Shown: positions 9,601-17,767 of the stretch, one piece after another
Layout of the letters: every line of letters starts with the position of its first letter
Position numbering within the stretch: position 1 is the first letter of the stretch
Translations under genes and position numbers: made by a program
The notes under the pieces: model-generated
Databases searched by the model: none
The model's input: the letters and a program-made list of their open reading frames with translations, nothing else
What the model was told of the DNA's origin: nothing
From: Sphingomonas sp. SUN019
Lineage (GTDB): Bacteria > Pseudomonadota > Alphaproteobacteria > Sphingomonadales > Sphingomonadaceae
NCBI RefSeq assembly: GCF_024758705.1
Contig: NZ_CP096971.1
Span: forward strand, 2,819,501 to 2,883,500
Length of the DNA: 64,000 nucleotides
Direction of reading: 5' to 3'

Positions 9601-12600
9601 CAGCCTTGCGGCCGATGGCCGGTTGCCCGAACAAATCTATCACTGCTGGCTGGCGACGGGCCGGGATCGCGGCGGCGACGCGATGCGCGAGGCCGCGGCG
9701 CTGCAGGATCGCGGCTTCTACAGCGTGATGTTCCTCGTCCAGGCGCTGGCCGAGGAGGATTCGGACGCGCGCACTGAAATCGCGGTGATCTCGGACGGGA
9801 TGCAGCGCGTTTCGGATGAGGCGGGGCTGGTTCCGGCCAAGGCCACGGTGCTCGGCGCGTGCCGCATCGCGACCGCCGAAAACCCGCAGCTGAACGTGCG
9901 CAGCATCGACATCTCGCTTCCCGGTGCGGCCGGAATGACGCGCATCGCCGATCTGCTGATCGCGGAAGTGGCGAGCGGGGACACCGCGGCGGCGGTCGCG
10001 TATCGTATGGACGAACGCTGGGCGCAGTCCTTCACCGCGGTTTCACGCACCGATCGCGCGCTTACCCACGATCCGGCCGCGGGGCGGCTGCGTGAGGGCG
10101 GCGTCTATCTGATCACCGGGGGTCTGGGCGGAGTCGGGCTGGCGATCGCACGCCACCTTGCCGACATCTGCGGCGCGCGGCTGGCGCTCGTCGCACGCAC
10201 CACGCTGCCGCCGCGCGCGACGTGGGACGAACATCTCGCGACGCGCGCGCACGACGACCCGGTCAGCACCCGGATTCGCGAGATTCTGGCGATCGAAGCC
10301 GCCGGCGGCGCGGTGCTGTCGGTGGCCGCCGACGTCTGCGACGCGCGCGCGATGCGCCGCGCCGTGCGGCAGATCCGCGATCGCTTCGGCCGGATCGACG
10401 GCGTCTTCCATGCCGCGGGCGTACTCGACGACGGCCTGCTGCAAGGCAAGACGCGTCAGGCCACCGCCGCGGTCATCGCCCCGAAGCTGTACGGCACGCT
10501 GGCGCTCGACGCGGCGTTGCGTGACGACCGGCCCGATTTCATGCTGCTGTTCTCCTCGATCAGCGCGTTTGCGGGGCTGGTCGGGCAGGTCGATTACGCC
10601 GCAGCGAACAGCTTCCTCGACGCGTTCGCGCAGGCGCGGCACGGCGATCCGCGAATCCGCGTCGTCTCGATCGGCTGGAGCCAGTGGCAGGAGGTCGGCA
10701 TGGCCGCCGCGCTGGCCGGTCACGATGTCGCGCCCATTGGTGCTGGCCGCGCGCTGGACCATCCGCTGCTGGACGCCATCCATATTGTGTCGGCGGACGA
10801 GACGGTCGTCACCGCGACGCTGTCGCCCGGCACGCACTGGCTGCTCGACGAACATCGCCTGGCGGACGGCAGCGCGCTGATCCCCGGCACCGGCTTCAAC
10901 GAAATCGTGCGCGCCGCCTTTGCCGAGATCGCGCCCGGTCCAGCCGAATTGCGCGACGTGATGTTCGTGACGCCGTTTGCGGTCTCCGACGGATCGGCGC
11001 GCGACCTGCGCGTGCATTTCCGCCGCCGCGACGACGCCTGGCGTTTCGAGATCCACGGCCGCGCCGCCGCCGCGACCGACGGCTGGGTCGAGCACGTCCG
11101 CGGGCAGATCGCCGCGCAACCCGCCGGGGGCGTCCGACATCTTCCGCTGGATGCGATCCGCGAGCGTTGCCAACGCCCCGCCCCGGCAGCGATCGGGGCC
11201 GACGCTTCGCCATTCCTCCGCCTCGGCCCGCGTTGGCGCAACGTCCGCGACTTCGCGCTGGGATCGAACGAGGCGCTGCTGCGGCTGGAGCTTCCCGCAG
11301 CGTTCCACGGCGACCTCGATACGATCGCGCTGCATCCTGCGCTGCTCGATTTCGCGACCGCCGGAGGGCAGTCGCTGATCCCCGGCTACGATCCGCGCCA
11401 AGAGTTCTTCGCCCCGATGTCCTACGGTCGCATCCACATCGCCGCACCGCTCCCCGCGACGATCTTCAGCCACATCCGCTACCGCGCCGATGCGACGAAC
11501 AGCGGTGCGCTGGCGGTGTTCGACGTGACGCTGACCGACGAGGCCGGGCGCGTGCTCGTCGACATCGCCGAGTTCACGATGATCAGGATGCGCGATCCCG
11601 CGCTGCTGTCGGGAACGGTCGCGGCGTCTCGCCCGGCACGGACCGTCGCGCCTCAGGTGTCGGCGAACAGCCTGACCCCGCAAGAGGGCCTGCGCGTGCT
11701 GGACCGGATTCTGACCGGCGATCCGGGTCCGCATCTGATCGTCTCGCCGCAGGATCTGGCGCCCACCATCGCTCACCTGCGTGCACCGCCACGCGCCGCG
11801 GCGGTGCAGGCGGCCGGCGACATGGCGGACGAAGACGCGCCGCGCACCGCCACTGAACAGATTATCGCCGGGATGTGGGGCGACATGCTGGGCGTCGCGC
11901 AGGTGCGCCGCGGCGACGATTTCTTCGATCTGGGCGGGCATTCGCTGCTCGCGGTCCAGTTCACCAACCGGCTGCGCAAGCAGACCGGCAAGACCCTGCC
12001 ATTATCAGCCCTTCTCGAGACGCCCACGGTCGAGCGGCTTGCCGCACTCATCGATCCCGAAGGCGCCGCATCCGCCGCTTGCGGACACCCCCGCGTGCAG
12101 GCGGCGGATGCGGATCATGCCATCACCGAACCAGTACCGCCGGGCGTTGTGACGATCCGCGCCGGGGGCGCGAAACCGCCGTTGTTCCTGGTGCATGACG
12201 GGTTGGGGGAGACCTTGCTCTATCGCAGCCTGGCGCTGCGCCTGTCCGCCGATCACACAATATACGGGCTGGAACCCGGCCGCCGCCCCGACGGGGCGTA
12301 TTTGCATACCAGCATCGAAGAAATGGCGTCGGCCTATGTCGATCGCATCCGCCGCGTTCAGCCCGACGGGCCGTATCTGCTCGCCGGATTGTGCGCGGGG
12401 GGCGTGATCGCGTTCGAAATGGCGCGGCAACTGCAGGATACCGGCGCGGCGGTTCCGCTGGTCGCGATCTTCGACGCCGCCGATGTGGAGGCCGCCAAGC
12501 GACCCCTGTTCATCATGCGATCGCGGCTGGACCGGGTGCGGGCGCTGCTTGGCGGAGGCGACGCGCAGCGTGCGTCCTTCGCGTCGGTGGCGGGCGCGGT

Positions 12601-13099
12601 GCCCGAACTGATCACCCGCGCCGCCAACGCCGCGACGTGGGAAGTGACCTCGCGGTGGGAACGGATGCGCCGCGCGCGAATCGTCGACCGGATGCGCGCC
12701 CCGCCGGAGGAAAATCCCGCCCCGTCGCTGCTCGATTTCCTGCAACTCTACGAGGTCGCGCACAGCGCCCACCGTCCGCGCGGCCTGTTCTCCGGCGGGG
12801 ACGTGGTGTTGTTCCGCGCGACCACGGGCAGCGGGGCGGAGGACGACATTCCGTTCGCGGAACGTTACAGCGATTGCATCCTCGGCTGGGGCAAACGGGT
12901 CGCCGACGACGTGGCGCTGGTGGTCGTTCCCGGCGGACACACCAGCATCCTGCAGGAACCGCACGTCGACGTCCTCGCGACCACGCTGCAACAGGCGATC
13001 GACCGCGCGCTGGCGCGGTGGGCGTCGCAGGCCGATACGACGCCGACCGCCGCGCCGTTCGAGAAATCGCTCCAGACGCCCATGGCGGCGACGTTGTGA
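6608..13099 (+). CDS. type I PKS: KS-AT-KR-DH-ACP-TE
   Basis: A 2163-aa single-module polyketide synthase. The KS is complete (Cys194 in TACSTSL, His330 in EAHGTGT, His370 in NIGHTDT). The AT has Ser640 in GHSSGE and His739 in AAHS, not the classic HAFH or YASH, so extender choice is uncertain; malonyl is likeliest. The KR has TGGLGGVG and Tyr1330 in VDYAAAN. The DH has His1416 (HRLADGSALIP, one residue longer than HxxxGxxxxP) and Asp1581. The ACP has Ser1779 in GGHSLL. The TE has Cys1929 in GLCAGG instead of Ser, with Asp1956 and His2111. No ER or methyltransferase is evident. One extension followed by reduction and dehydration would give an enoyl thioester. The GTG at 6608 overlaps the NRPS stop; the ATG at 6617, with GGGGGTGA upstream, is an equally good start. 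Confidence 0.93.
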   Translation: MNGMYQSGNDFGDSPDAAMDTDIAIVGMSCRFAGARSVPQYWANLRDGVESIATYADDDLVAAGVEPALLRDPHYVRAGAPIEDMECFDAALFGLSPRDAAIMDPQHRHFLECAWEALENAGHTAERFNGAIGVFGGSGHNAYFASNLLTNPKLVRDVGRFLLRHTGNDKDFLTTRASYLLNLKGPSVNVQTACSTSLVAVHMAAQSLLNGECDMALAGGASIELPHRQGYLYEEGEILSPDGHCRPFDTESQGTVFGSGVGLVVLRRLKDALDDGDHVYAVIRGSAVNNDGSEKVGYLAPSVDGQAGVITEALSIADIAADTIDYVEAHGTGTPVGDPIEVAALTQAFRRDTDKVGYCGIGSVKANIGHTDTAAGTASLIKVALALHHRMLPPSLNYTAPNAACDFATSPFQVNAVLKPWRRHGDQRRRAGVSSLGVGGTNAHVVLEEAPQRGPTSPSRTHQLITVSGKSARALDANTAALADHLAGDAAVDLADAAYTLSVGRQHLGRRRIVVASSGADAVEALATPARMFTGDAITDRAAAFLFCGAGSQYAGMGAGLYESEPVFRDVVDACLAQTDAPGGIGLRRWLFPTPADMDRARAELERPSVALPALFIIQVALARLWMSWGVRPDGMIGHSSGEYAAAHVAGVFSLTDALAIVGMRGKLFETLPQGGMLSVPLSEDELRPLLGDDLSIAAINGPELCIASGTTEAIARLEAELTAREIESQRVRIAVAAHSPMLDPILQTFRDGLSRMRLEPPKLPFVSNLTGTWIAPADATDPEYWVRHLRQTVRFTDGLAQLLTDPDKVLLEVGPGRTMSSLARQHPARAKTQPVLNSLRHPDETAADLGYLLTTLGRLWTLGVPVNWGSFWIDERRRRAPLPTYCFDRERHWIEPGAALFQAEPSLDEPLERRADIADWFHEPVWQRTSRPRTAMLNGAALVFEDRAGLGAALAKSLRGAGRNVVTVRAGRRFKPCGPDAFAIDPANPADYRSLVASLAADGRLPEQIYHCWLATGRDRGGDAMREAAALQDRGFYSVMFLVQALAEEDSDARTEIAVISDGMQRVSDEAGLVPAKATVLGACRIATAENPQLNVRSIDISLPGAAGMTRIADLLIAEVASGDTAAAVAYRMDERWAQSFTAVSRTDRALTHDPAAGRLREGGVYLITGGLGGVGLAIARHLADICGARLALVARTTLPPRATWDEHLATRAHDDPVSTRIREILAIEAAGGAVLSVAADVCDARAMRRAVRQIRDRFGRIDGVFHAAGVLDDGLLQGKTRQATAAVIAPKLYGTLALDAALRDDRPDFMLLFSSISAFAGLVGQVDYAAANSFLDAFAQARHGDPRIRVVSIGWSQWQEVGMAAALAGHDVAPIGAGRALDHPLLDAIHIVSADETVVTATLSPGTHWLLDEHRLADGSALIPGTGFNEIVRAAFAEIAPGPAELRDVMFVTPFAVSDGSARDLRVHFRRRDDAWRFEIHGRAAAATDGWVEHVRGQIAAQPAGGVRHLPLDAIRERCQRPAPAAIGADASPFLRLGPRWRNVRDFALGSNEALLRLELPAAFHGDLDTIALHPALLDFATAGGQSLIPGYDPRQEFFAPMSYGRIHIAAPLPATIFSHIRYRADATNSGALAVFDVTLTDEAGRVLVDIAEFTMIRMRDPALLSGTVAASRPARTVAPQVSANSLTPQEGLRVLDRILTGDPGPHLIVSPQDLAPTIAHLRAPPRAAAVQAAGDMADEDAPRTATEQIIAGMWGDMLGVAQVRRGDDFFDLGGHSLLAVQFTNRLRKQTGKTLPLSALLETPTVERLAALIDPEGAASAACGHPRVQAADADHAITEPVPPGVVTIRAGGAKPPLFLVHDGLGETLLYRSLALRLSADHTIYGLEPGRRPDGAYLHTSIEEMASAYVDRIRRVQPDGPYLLAGLCAGGVIAFEMARQLQDTGAAVPLVAIFDAADVEAAKRPLFIMRSRLDRVRALLGGGDAQRASFASVAGAVPELITRAANAATWEVTSRWERMRRARIVDRMRAPPEENPAPSLLDFLQLYEVAHSAHRPRGLFSGGDVVLFRATTGSGAEDDIPFAERYSDCILGWGKRVADDVALVVVPGGHTSILQEPHVDVLATTLQQAIDRALARWASQADTTPTAAPFEKSLQTPMAATL

Positions 13100-14058
13100 G
13101 CACGCCGGCGATGCACGTCGTGATCGTCAACTACCGCACCGGCGCGCTGGTGGTCGATTGCCTGAAAAGCCTGGCGGTGGAGGTGGCGGCGACGCCGGGA
13201 CTGCGCGCCACCGTGGTGGACAATGCATCCGGGGACGGATCGTGCGGGGTCATCGCCGCCGCGATCGCCGCGCACGGCTGGGGCGAGTGGGCCGATCTTT
13301 TGCCGTCGCCGGTCAACGGCGGCTTTGCGTGCGGCAACAACCTGGCGGTGCGGGTCTTGCTGGATCGCACCGATCCGCCGGACCTGTTCTGGCTGCTGAA
13401 TCCCGATACCCGCGTCGTGCCCGGCGCGGTCCGGGCGCTGAGCGATTTCCTGCGCGATCACCCGGAGGCCGGCATCGCGGGCAGCGCGCTGATCGAGGGC
13501 GACGGCGTTTTGTGGCCCTATGCGTTCCGCTTTCCGACGATTTTGAGCGAGACGGAGCGCGGCGCGCGCCTGGGCGCGGTGTCGCGCCTGCTGGCCGGTC
13601 GCTCGGTGCTGCGCCGGATGCCGCCGGTCGCCGCGCCCGTCGATTGGGTGTCGGGCGCCAGCATGGTCGTTCGGCGCGCGGTATTCGAATCGGTCGGCCT
13701 GATGGACGAATCCTATTTCCTGTATTTCGAGGAAACCGATTTCTGCCTGCAGGCGCGCAAGGCGGGCTGGCAGACCTGGTACGTCCCGCACGGATCGGTC
13801 GTCCATATCGCCGGGCAGAGCACCGGGCTGATCGACGGGCAGCCCGTCGCGGCGCGCGTCCCGCGTTACTGGTTCGAATCGCGCCGGCGATATTTCGTCA
13901 AGAACCACGGCCGCGCTTATGCGGTGCTGGCGGATATCGCCTGGGCCGTAACGCATCTGATGTGGCGCGCACGGCGCCGCATCGCCGCGCGCGCGGATGA
14001 CGATCCGCCGGCGCTGCTGACCGATTTCCTGCGTCATTCGGCGATCGTCGGGGGGTGA
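13096..14058 (+). CDS. GT2 family glycosyltransferase, rhamnosyltransferase-like
   Basis: A 320-aa GT2 enzyme of the rhamnosyl/WsaF-like group. Visible features are VIVNYRTG at the N-terminus, VDNASGDGS, LLNPDTR as the DxD-type site, and the typical VSGASMVVRR ... FEETDFCLQARKAGW block around the catalytic region. There is no obvious membrane span. The GTG start at 13096 overlaps the PKS stop by 4 bp; the ATG at 13111 is a possible alternative. Its position between the PKS and the PPTase in one coupled operon suggests that it glycosylates the NRPS-PKS product, or that the product and the polysaccharide are assembled together. Donor and acceptor are inferred, not shown. Confidence 0.88.
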   Translation: MSTPAMHVVIVNYRTGALVVDCLKSLAVEVAATPGLRATVVDNASGDGSCGVIAAAIAAHGWGEWADLLPSPVNGGFACGNNLAVRVLLDRTDPPDLFWLLNPDTRVVPGAVRALSDFLRDHPEAGIAGSALIEGDGVLWPYAFRFPTILSETERGARLGAVSRLLAGRSVLRRMPPVAAPVDWVSGASMVVRRAVFESVGLMDESYFLYFEETDFCLQARKAGWQTWYVPHGSVVHIAGQSTGLIDGQPVAARVPRYWFESRRRYFVKNHGRAYAVLADIAWAVTHLMWRARRRIAARADDDPPALLTDFLRHSAIVGG

Positions 14059-14717
14059 CGCTGCGGACCGTCGATGCTGATCGTCGCATCCGCGCGATCG
14101 AGTGCGCCGCGCCGCTGTCGCTATGGTTGCTGGACCTGACGATCGCGCCGTCTGCGGACGAACGCGCGTGGCTGTCGCCATTCGAGGTCGAGCGCGCGGC
14201 GCGCTTTCATGCCGAACGCGATCGGGCGCGGTACGTCGCCGCGCACGTCGGCTTGCGGATCGTCGTCGCAGCAACGTGCGGCATCGACGCCGCCGCGCAG
14301 CGGTATGTTCGCGGCGTCCACGGGAAATGGCGGCTCACCGATCGTTCGCCGTGCCGCTTCAACCTGAGCTACGCCGGCGACATCGCCTTAATCGGGATCG
14401 CCGAAGACCATGAAATCGGTGTCGATGTGGAGGTGGAGCGCGTGGTCGATGATGCCGATGCGCTGGCCGCGATGTACTTCAACGCCCGCGAGTACGACAC
14501 CTATCGCAAAGCGGGCTCGAGTCCCGCCGCGTTTCTCGGCGCGTGGACCCGCAAGGAGGCGTGCCTGAAGGCGCTCGGCGTCGGGCTGCAGCTGCCGCCG
14601 ATCGAGCTCGACACCGGGCTTAGCGGCGATTGCCTGGTCGTCCACGGCGGCAGCCGGATCGACGTCGGGTCGTTGCGGATCGACGGGCTGGTGGCAGCAT
14701 GGGCGCGCGTTCGCTGA
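14055..14717 (+). CDS. Sfp-type 4'-phosphopantetheinyl transferase
   Basis: This 220-aa protein transfers 4'-phosphopantetheine from CoA to the serine of carrier domains. Family motifs are IGVDVEVERV (Mg-binding acidic residues) and FLGAWTRKEACLKALG (the WxxKEA signature), plus an upstream NLSYAGD segment corresponding to the conserved Asn/Ser motif. Length matches Sfp-class enzymes. The GTG start overlaps the preceding stop (GTGA). As the last gene of the operon it is the likely dedicated activator of the PCP (Ser1464) and ACP (Ser1779) encoded upstream, which makes the pathway self-contained. Its stop lies only 4 nt from the stop of the convergent sugar transferase gene, with no obvious terminator between them. 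Confidence 0.93.
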   Translation: MTLRTVDADRRIRAIECAAPLSLWLLDLTIAPSADERAWLSPFEVERAARFHAERDRARYVAAHVGLRIVVAATCGIDAAAQRYVRGVHGKWRLTDRSPCRFNLSYAGDIALIGIAEDHEIGVDVEVERVVDDADALAAMYFNAREYDTYRKAGSSPAAFLGAWTRKEACLKALGVGLQLPPIELDTGLSGDCLVVHGGSRIDVGSLRIDGLVAAWARVR

Positions 14718-14721
14718 AGCC

Positions 14722-16206
14722 TTAGTAAGCAGAGCGTTGCAGCAGCACCGTCGCCCCCGTACGCGCCAGAATGTAGAGGTCGAACCAGATCGACCAGTGA
14801 TCGACATAATACATGTCGTGTTCCAGCCGCCGCACCAGTTGATGCTCGGTCGTCGTCTCGCCGCGCCAGCCGCACACCTGCGCCCAGCCGGTCAGGCCCG
14901 GCTTCACCTTGTGCCGCGCGGCATAGGTCGCCGCGACGTCGGCGAACAGCTTGCCGCCCGCGCGCGTCGACGGGGCGTGAGGACGCGGTCCGACCAGCGA
15001 CATATGGCCGAGCAGCACGTTGAACAATTGCGGCAGCTCATCGATGCTGGTGCGCCGCAACAATGCGCCGACGCGCGTGACGCGCGGGTCACGCCGTTGC
15101 GCCTGGACAACCTCGGCCGACGGCGGCGACAGATGATAATGCATGGTGCGGAACTTCAATATGTCGAACGACTGGCAGTTGAAGCCCTCACGCGGCTGCC
15201 GGAACAGCACCGGACCGGGCGAGGTCAGCTTGATCGCCAGCGCCACGATCGCCATCACCGGGGTCAACAGCAGCAGCGCGGCCAGCGCCAGCACGACATC
15301 CTCGATTCTCTTCTGCAGCCGCTGCATGCCGCTGAGCGGCTGTTCCAGCAGCGTGATGACCGACAGTCCGGCCATCGACGTGATCGGCCGCCGCGCATAG
15401 GCGAACCCCGCCTTGTCGGGGGACAGCCTGATCTCGACCGGGGTGTTGGCCAGCGCCACCACGATCGCGCGCAACCGCTCCTCGTCGGACCACGGCAACG
15501 CGAGGAAGACCTTGTCGATCGCCCCCGCGCGGATCGCAGCGACCAGTTCGGCGATCCCCCCGAAATACGGCAAGGGCAACGCCGCCGCTTCCTCGGCCGA
15601 AAGCGGTATGTCGCCGAAGAAGCCGACCAGCGACAGCGCGAGGTCGTCATTGTGCGCGACATAGTCGGCGAGATCGACGCCCTGTACGCCGGTGCCGATG
15701 ATCGCGGTGCGGCCATCGAACGCGCCGGCGCGCTTCAGCGCGCGGACCGCCGGGATCAGCAACGTGCGCGCGACGGCGACTGCGGTCGCGCCCGCGACGA
15801 ACCACAACGACATGACGAGCAGGGATCGCTCGACCACCGGGTTCAGCGCAAGCGCCAGCGCCACGATCGCCAGCACGGTGCTGAGCCACGCATTCGCGAC
15901 CTTCGGCCAGGCGCGCTTGAAATACAGCAGGCTTTCGAAGTCATAGGCGCCGGTGACCTGCGCGATCCCGGTGTAGCAGATCGCCGCGATCGGCAGGATG
16001 CGATCGATCTGGTTGGTCAGGCCGATCGTATCCAGCAGCAGGCTCGCGCCCGCGATCGCGGCGATGTCGGTGGCCCATGTCGCGATCGACATCAGTCCGA
16101 TCGGCACCGCCATGCGCGCGCCCGGCAGCGGCGCTGCCGCCGCCGCGCGCTCGTCGGGCGTATCATCCATGTCTCGCCTGGCGAGATGCACGATATCGCC
16201 CGTCAT
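14722..16206 (-). CDS. polyprenyl-phosphate sugar phosphotransferase, initiating exopolysaccharide synthesis
   Basis: A 494-aa integral membrane enzyme that moves a sugar-1-phosphate, typically glucose-1-phosphate, onto undecaprenyl phosphate, the first step of repeat-unit assembly. The N-terminal half has about four membrane segments and a CoA-binding-like Rossmann fold (IIGTGVQG). A fifth hydrophobic segment precedes the catalytic region, which has [31 protein letters not shown] and [17 protein letters not shown], all diagnostic of the WcaJ/PssY/SpsB family (bacterial sugar transferase). In sphingomonads the homologue primes sphingan synthesis. It faces the NRPS-PKS operon tail to tail and follows the luxR-type genes on the same strand, 27 nt downstream of the nearer one. 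Confidence 0.92.
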   Translation of the reverse strand: MTGDIVHLARRDMDDTPDERAAAAAPLPGARMAVPIGLMSIATWATDIAAIAGASLLLDTIGLTNQIDRILPIAAICYTGIAQVTGAYDFESLLYFKRAWPKVANAWLSTVLAIVALALALNPVVERSLLVMSLWFVAGATAVAVARTLLIPAVRALKRAGAFDGRTAIIGTGVQGVDLADYVAHNDDLALSLVGFFGDIPLSAEEAAALPLPYFGGIAELVAAIRAGAIDKVFLALPWSDEERLRAIVVALANTPVEIRLSPDKAGFAYARRPITSMAGLSVITLLEQPLSGMQRLQKRIEDVVLALAALLLLTPVMAIVALAIKLTSPGPVLFRQPREGFNCQSFDILKFRTMHYHLSPPSAEVVQAQRRDPRVTRVGALLRRTSIDELPQLFNVLLGHMSLVGPRPHAPSTRAGGKLFADVAATYAARHKVKPGLTGWAQVCGWRGETTTEHQLVRRLEHDMYYVDHWSIWFDLYILARTGATVLLQRSAY

Positions 16207-16233
16207 GGCGCGTCCGTTAGCCGAGGCCGATCG

Positions 16234-16494
16234 TCAGCTTCCCGCCACCAGCGCGAGCTGGCGCTCCGGCGCATGCACCGGCAGCATCCCTTCGCGAATG
16301 ACGTGCGCGATCATGTGCGCGCGGTTGCGGGTCCGCGTCTTCAGCCGCACGTTCTCGACGTGACGCTCGACGGTGCACGGCGCGATATCCAATTCCTGCG
16401 CAGCTTCCTTGGCAGACATTCCACAGGCGACGAGCCGTAACACCTGCGCTTCGCGACTAGTTAATTGCGTAAGTTCAACGACGTGCCTGGACAT
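16234..16494 (-). CDS. single-domain LuxR-type HTH regulator (copy 1)
   Basis: An 86-aa protein that is little more than a GerE/LuxR DNA-binding domain: LTSREAQVLRLVACGMSAKE, then TVERHVENVRLKTRTRNR as the recognition-helix region. No receiver or ligand-binding domain is present. I chose the ATG at 16494 because GGGGGG lies 7 nt upstream; longer in-frame extensions add non-homologous residues. It is about 60% identical by eye to the second copy at 16774-16998. It lies 27 nt upstream of the priming sugar transferase, in the same direction, so it probably controls that gene or the neighbouring NRPS-PKS operon. The 279 bp between this start and copy 2 hold AT-richer DNA and presumably its promoter. 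Confidence 0.8.
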   Translation of the reverse strand: MSRHVVELTQLTSREAQVLRLVACGMSAKEAAQELDIAPCTVERHVENVRLKTRTRNRAHMIAHVIREGMLPVHAPERQLALVAGS

Positions 16495-16773
16495 ATCGGT
16501 ACCCCCCATATGAAAATCAGAGTCAGGAAGAAACACCCCGCAACGGATAATCGCGAAAATCGGGCATTCCGTCGCCTGTGCTTTCGAGTACCTACTTTCG
16601 CGGCATGCACGATCGATTCGTCGGGTAACGGCAACAAATAGGTAACGGCGCAATAAGTATAGCCTGCGTCCCAAAGCGAAACATTTCTCTCCGGGGCGGA
16701 GCGCGCAGTTGCGCGGACCACTGGTCGGCGATTATTTACAATCGGTGATTGATGCGGAGCGCGACGACGTGGA
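16495..16773. other. intergenic region upstream of luxR-type copy 1
   Basis: About 280 bp without a supported gene between two same-strand regulators. The sequence is clearly AT-richer than its surroundings around 16520-16700, as expected for a promoter of the downstream minus-strand genes. A G-run ribosome binding site precedes the copy 1 start. I could not assign a specific -35/-10 pair, and no strong hairpin terminator for copy 2 was evident. Confidence 0.4.
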
Positions 16774-16998
16774 TCAGGCGTCCATGAATCCGTTCTCGAT
16801 CGCATAGGCCACCATGTGCGATCTGTTGCGCGTGCGCGTCTTCAGCCGGATATGGTCGATATGACGCTCGACCGTCCGCGGCGCGATGTTCAATGTTTTG
16901 GCGATTTCCTTCGCCGACAATCCCATCGCGACGGATTTCAGGACTTCGCGTTCGCGAACCGTCAGCCAGTCCCGTACCGATCCGATATCATCGTTCAC
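16774..16998 (-). CDS. single-domain LuxR-type HTH regulator (copy 2)
   Basis: A 74-aa protein consisting of a LuxR/GerE helix-turn-helix: LTVREREVLKSVAMGLSAKE and TVERHIDHIRLKTRTRNR. It lacks any sensor or receiver domain. It shares the same TRTRNR-H-M tail as copy 1, which indicates a tandem duplication. Single-domain regulators of this kind occur near polysaccharide clusters and may act without phosphorylation or be modulated by partner proteins. The downstream target is unknown. The 100 bp between its start and the methyltransferase stop is AT-rich and could hold its promoter. Confidence 0.8.
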   Translation of the reverse strand: MNDDIGSVRDWLTVREREVLKSVAMGLSAKEIAKTLNIAPRTVERHIDHIRLKTRTRNRSHMVAYAIENGFMDA

Positions 16999-17098
16999 GG
17001 CGGGGGCTCGGCAAGATGGAGAGTCGCACGCGTAAAGTCCTTTCTTTCGCCGATCAGCTTACGCTCTTACGGTTACGATCCCATCAACGACGTCGACC

Positions 17099-17767
17099 TC
17101 ACGGCGTCGACTCCCAAATCGCCGTCGCATAATGATCTGCATTCGAAAACCATTGTCTCGCCGGCGGCAGTTCGGCGACGCGCCGCATCCAGCCGCTCCG
17201 CTGCAGCACGACTTCATGCACCGGATTGACGTAAGCGATGCGCAACGGCGGAAGTGGTGCGGGCGCGCCCAGCGCGGCGCGTTCACGATCGGCGGCTGCG
17301 CCTTCGATGACCCGCGACAGCACGCCTTCTCCGAACGCGTGAAACATGTAGAGCAACGTCGTATCGCCAAGCGAGTGAGCGGCGGCGTCTCCTGTCACGA
17401 TCCGGATGTCGCGCCCAGCCAGCCGGCTTTCCCGCCGGTTCCGTTCCGCAGCCTCGGCCAGCCACGGGATCAGCTCGACCCCCACCGCGCGGCGCGCGCC
17501 CAGCCAGCTCGCGGCGAACACCACGCGGCCCAGCCCGCACCCCAGATCGGTCACGATATCGTCCTTCGACAGGTTCGCGGCGCGCAGCACGCGAAAGACG
17601 TCGCGGTACGACGACGGGATGTAGTGCGCCCGCCACTGGCCGCTGTCGTGTGCGCCGTCTGCCGGATGATAACCGAACGTCCGCACGCCGAGCCGCCGGT
17701 CCCATAATTCGTCGGCGGGTTGCAGCGTCCGCGCGCGCAGGTTGCTGCCGGACAGGAACCGGCTCAT
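17099..17767 (-). CDS. SAM-dependent methyltransferase
   Basis: A 222-aa class I methyltransferase. The SAM-binding motif I is visible as DLGCGLGRVVF, followed by an acidic strand end (VGVELIPWL) and VTGDAAAHSL, consistent with a Rossmann-fold enzyme of the histone-methyltransferase-like or small-molecule type. The start ATG at 17767 overlaps the stop of the DUF535 gene by 4 bp (ATGA), so the two are co-translated. The family does not tell the substrate. In this context it could methylate a sugar of the polysaccharide or the NRPS-PKS product. A role unrelated to the cluster cannot be excluded. Confidence 0.8.
   Translation of the reverse strand: MSRFLSGSNLRARTLQPADELWDRRLGVRTFGYHPADGAHDSGQWRAHYIPSSYRDVFRVLRAANLSKDDIVTDLGCGLGRVVFAASWLGARRAVGVELIPWLAEAAERNRRESRLAGRDIRIVTGDAAAHSLGDTTLLYMFHAFGEGVLSRVIEGAAADRERAALGAPAPLPPLRIAYVNPVHEVVLQRSGWMRRVAELPPARQWFSNADHYATAIWESTP

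Noticed and set aside
12391..13095. N-terminal extension of the GT2 frame after the PKS
   Set aside because: It overlaps the PKS thioesterase in another frame and is not homologous to GT2 enzymes.
14737..16440. A 567-codon plus-strand frame
   Set aside because: It runs antisense to the priming sugar transferase and shows only Arg/Gln/Asp-rich low-complexity sequence.
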